From RGIG5579 sp045531235 (lineage in GTDB: Bacteria > Bacillota > Clostridia > Oscillospirales > SIG627): a DNA stretch of 34,469 nt. The DNA is taken from positions 1-34,469 of the forward strand of contig JAZSDQ010000015.1 in assembly GCA_045531235.1 (NCBI GenBank). Direction: 5' to 3'. Positions 33,386 through 34,469 of the stretch are shown piece after piece. The translations under genes were made by a program, and so were the position numbers. The notes beneath the pieces were generated by a model. It did not search any database. It had not been told where the DNA came from and saw nothing but the letters and a program-made list of their open reading frames with translations. Numbering within the stretch: the first letter of the stretch is position 1; each line of letters opens with the position of its first letter.

Positions 33386-34469
33386 ATGAAGAAAAGCAAT
33401 TTCAAGGTCATTATCTTCTACGCCGTGTTGATTTTACTTGTTATCGGCGTATCCAGCACGCTGTTCAACATGTCTGATGAGAAAGGCGTTACTTCCAGCG
33501 ACATCATTGAACTTTTTGAAAAGGATATGGTAAAGAATTTTACCGTTTCCCCCTCCGGTGAACTTTCCATCACAACCACGGAAAATAAGAAAATGATCTT
33601 TGAGCTTCAAAGCATTGATTATTTCCGCGAGGATGTTGCCAAGTATGTAGAAAACAACAGCAATTTGGAAAGCTATCACTATGAACCCATCGTTTCCTCT
33701 CCTTGGTGGGTGAGCTTCCTTCCCTATCTTATTATCATCGGCGTCCTTGTCGGTCTTTGGTTCTACGCTATGAATCAAGCTACCGGCGGCAAAGGCAGCA
33801 GAATCAATTCCTTTGGCAAAGCGAAAGCCAAAATGGGCAGTGATGAAAAGAAGAAAGTATTCTTTTCTGATGTTGCAGGTGCTGACGAAGAAAAAGAAGA
33901 GCTGACTGAAGTAGTTGATTTTCTTAAAAATCCCGCACGCTTCCAGGACCTTGGCGCAAAGATCCCCCATGGTGTCCTTCTGGTAGGACCTCCCGGTACC
34001 GGTAAAACGCTTTTGGCAAAGGCTGTTGCCGGCGAAGCAGGGGTACCTTTCTACTCCATTTCCGGCTCTGACTTTGTTGAAATGTATGTAGGTGTCGGTG
34101 CTTCCCGCGTGAGAGACCTTTTTGAAAATGCAAAGAAAAATTCTCCCAGCATTATCTTCATTGATGAAATTGATGCAGTAGGACGCCACCGCGGCGCCGG
34201 TCTTGGCGGTGGACACGACGAAAGAGAACAGACCTTGAACCAGCTTTTGGTTGAAATGGACGGTTTCGGTTCCAACGAAGGGATTATCATTATGGCGGCT
34301 ACCAACCGTCCTGACATTCTTGATCCCGCACTTCTCCGCCCCGGCCGTTTTGACCGTCAGGTAACCGTCAATTATCCCGATATTAAAGGAAGAGAAGAAA
34401 TTCTCAAGGTTCACGCAAGAAATAAGCCTTTCGAGGAAGACGTTGACCTGAATACTCTTGCAAAATCCA
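33386..34469 (+). CDS. ftsH: ATP-dependent zinc metalloprotease FtsH, 3' truncated
   Basis: The first 361 residues are present and the gene runs off the right edge. A first membrane helix (about 7-25), an extracytoplasmic domain and a second helix (about 107-127) precede the AAA+ domain. Walker A is GPPGTGKT (201-208), Walker B is IIFIDEID (256-263), the pore motif is MYVG (233-236), and the second region of homology runs through TNRPDILDPALLRPGRFD. The HEXXH protease domain is outside the window. FtsH degrades membrane and short-lived cytosolic proteins. AAGGAGA stands about 14 bases before the ATG, rather far; a GAGA closer in may contribute. It is 18 bases after tilS. Confidence 0.96.
   Translation, partial: MKKSNFKVIIFYAVLILLVIGVSSTLFNMSDEKGVTSSDIIELFEKDMVKNFTVSPSGELSITTTENKKMIFELQSIDYFREDVAKYVENNSNLESYHYEPIVSSPWWVSFLPYLIIIGVLVGLWFYAMNQATGGKGSRINSFGKAKAKMGSDEKKKVFFSDVAGADEEKEELTEVVDFLKNPARFQDLGAKIPHGVLLVGPPGTGKTLLAKAVAGEAGVPFYSISGSDFVEMYVGVGASRVRDLFENAKKNSPSIIFIDEIDAVGRHRGAGLGGGHDEREQTLNQLLVEMDGFGSNEGIIIMAATNRPDILDPALLRPGRFDRQVTVNYPDIKGREEILKVHARNKPFEEDVDLNTLAKS

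Noticed and set aside
33434..34414. A 326-codon minus-strand frame
   Set aside because: It is exactly antisense to the ftsH AAA+ domain and contains no recognisable motif.
1..34469. CRISPR array, tRNA, integrase or insertion-sequence remnants around the surface block
   Set aside because: No regularly spaced repeats, cloverleaf-like sequence, transposase motif or terminal inverted repeats were found by reading; the broken lacZ region shows no insertion-sequence ends.

Overview
The window looks like a low-to-moderate GC Bacillota chromosome, probably an anaerobic member of class Clostridia (Oscillospiraceae/Ruminococcaceae-like). The evidence is a PrpC/PrkC phosphatase-kinase pair, a GdpP c-di-AMP phosphodiesterase, a CwlD-type amidase, a long-form aspartate-semialdehyde dehydrogenase, strong TTGACA-17-TATAAT promoters, and a secreted protein ending in a type I dockerin. 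No tRNA, rRNA, CRISPR array, integrase or insertion sequence was recognised. Composition and taxonomy were judged by eye, not computed.

Layout. Positions 1-3236 (+) carry the end of a PP2C phosphatase, the PASTA kinase prkC and the ribosome-assembly GTPase rsgA. They converge through a bidirectional terminator on rarA and asd (-). A cluster of stem-loops separates asd from rpsU (-). Positions 6018-7302 hold frame-intact debris of two or three broken genes: a DUF4886-like tail, a LacZ core and a possible acetyltransferase tail. A YczE-like membrane protein (7303-7986, -) follows.

Positions 8124-22336 form a minus-strand block of five genes, all predicted to be exported. In transcription order there are three related proteins sharing an LDGVVSTGEYP-type N-terminal motif, each with a C-terminal membrane anchor. 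A giant protein of about 2,611 residues with a C-terminal dockerin comes next. Only 35 bases further on lies a 395-residue membrane-anchored protein with a possible cohesin-like domain, a Thr/Pro linker and two FIVAR-like helical modules. This block is the accessory, least described part of the window. The giant/395-residue pair could be a secreted dockerin protein with its own surface anchor, but that is inference.

Positions 22488-34469 (+) are mostly housekeeping: an unknown four-helix membrane protein, cwlD, rpmE with a hairpin leader, hflX, a solitary parC-like topoisomerase gene, then the run gdpP-rplI-dnaB-tilS-ftsH. ftsH runs off the right edge. Promoters and intrinsic terminators are unusually easy to read and divide most of the transcription units.
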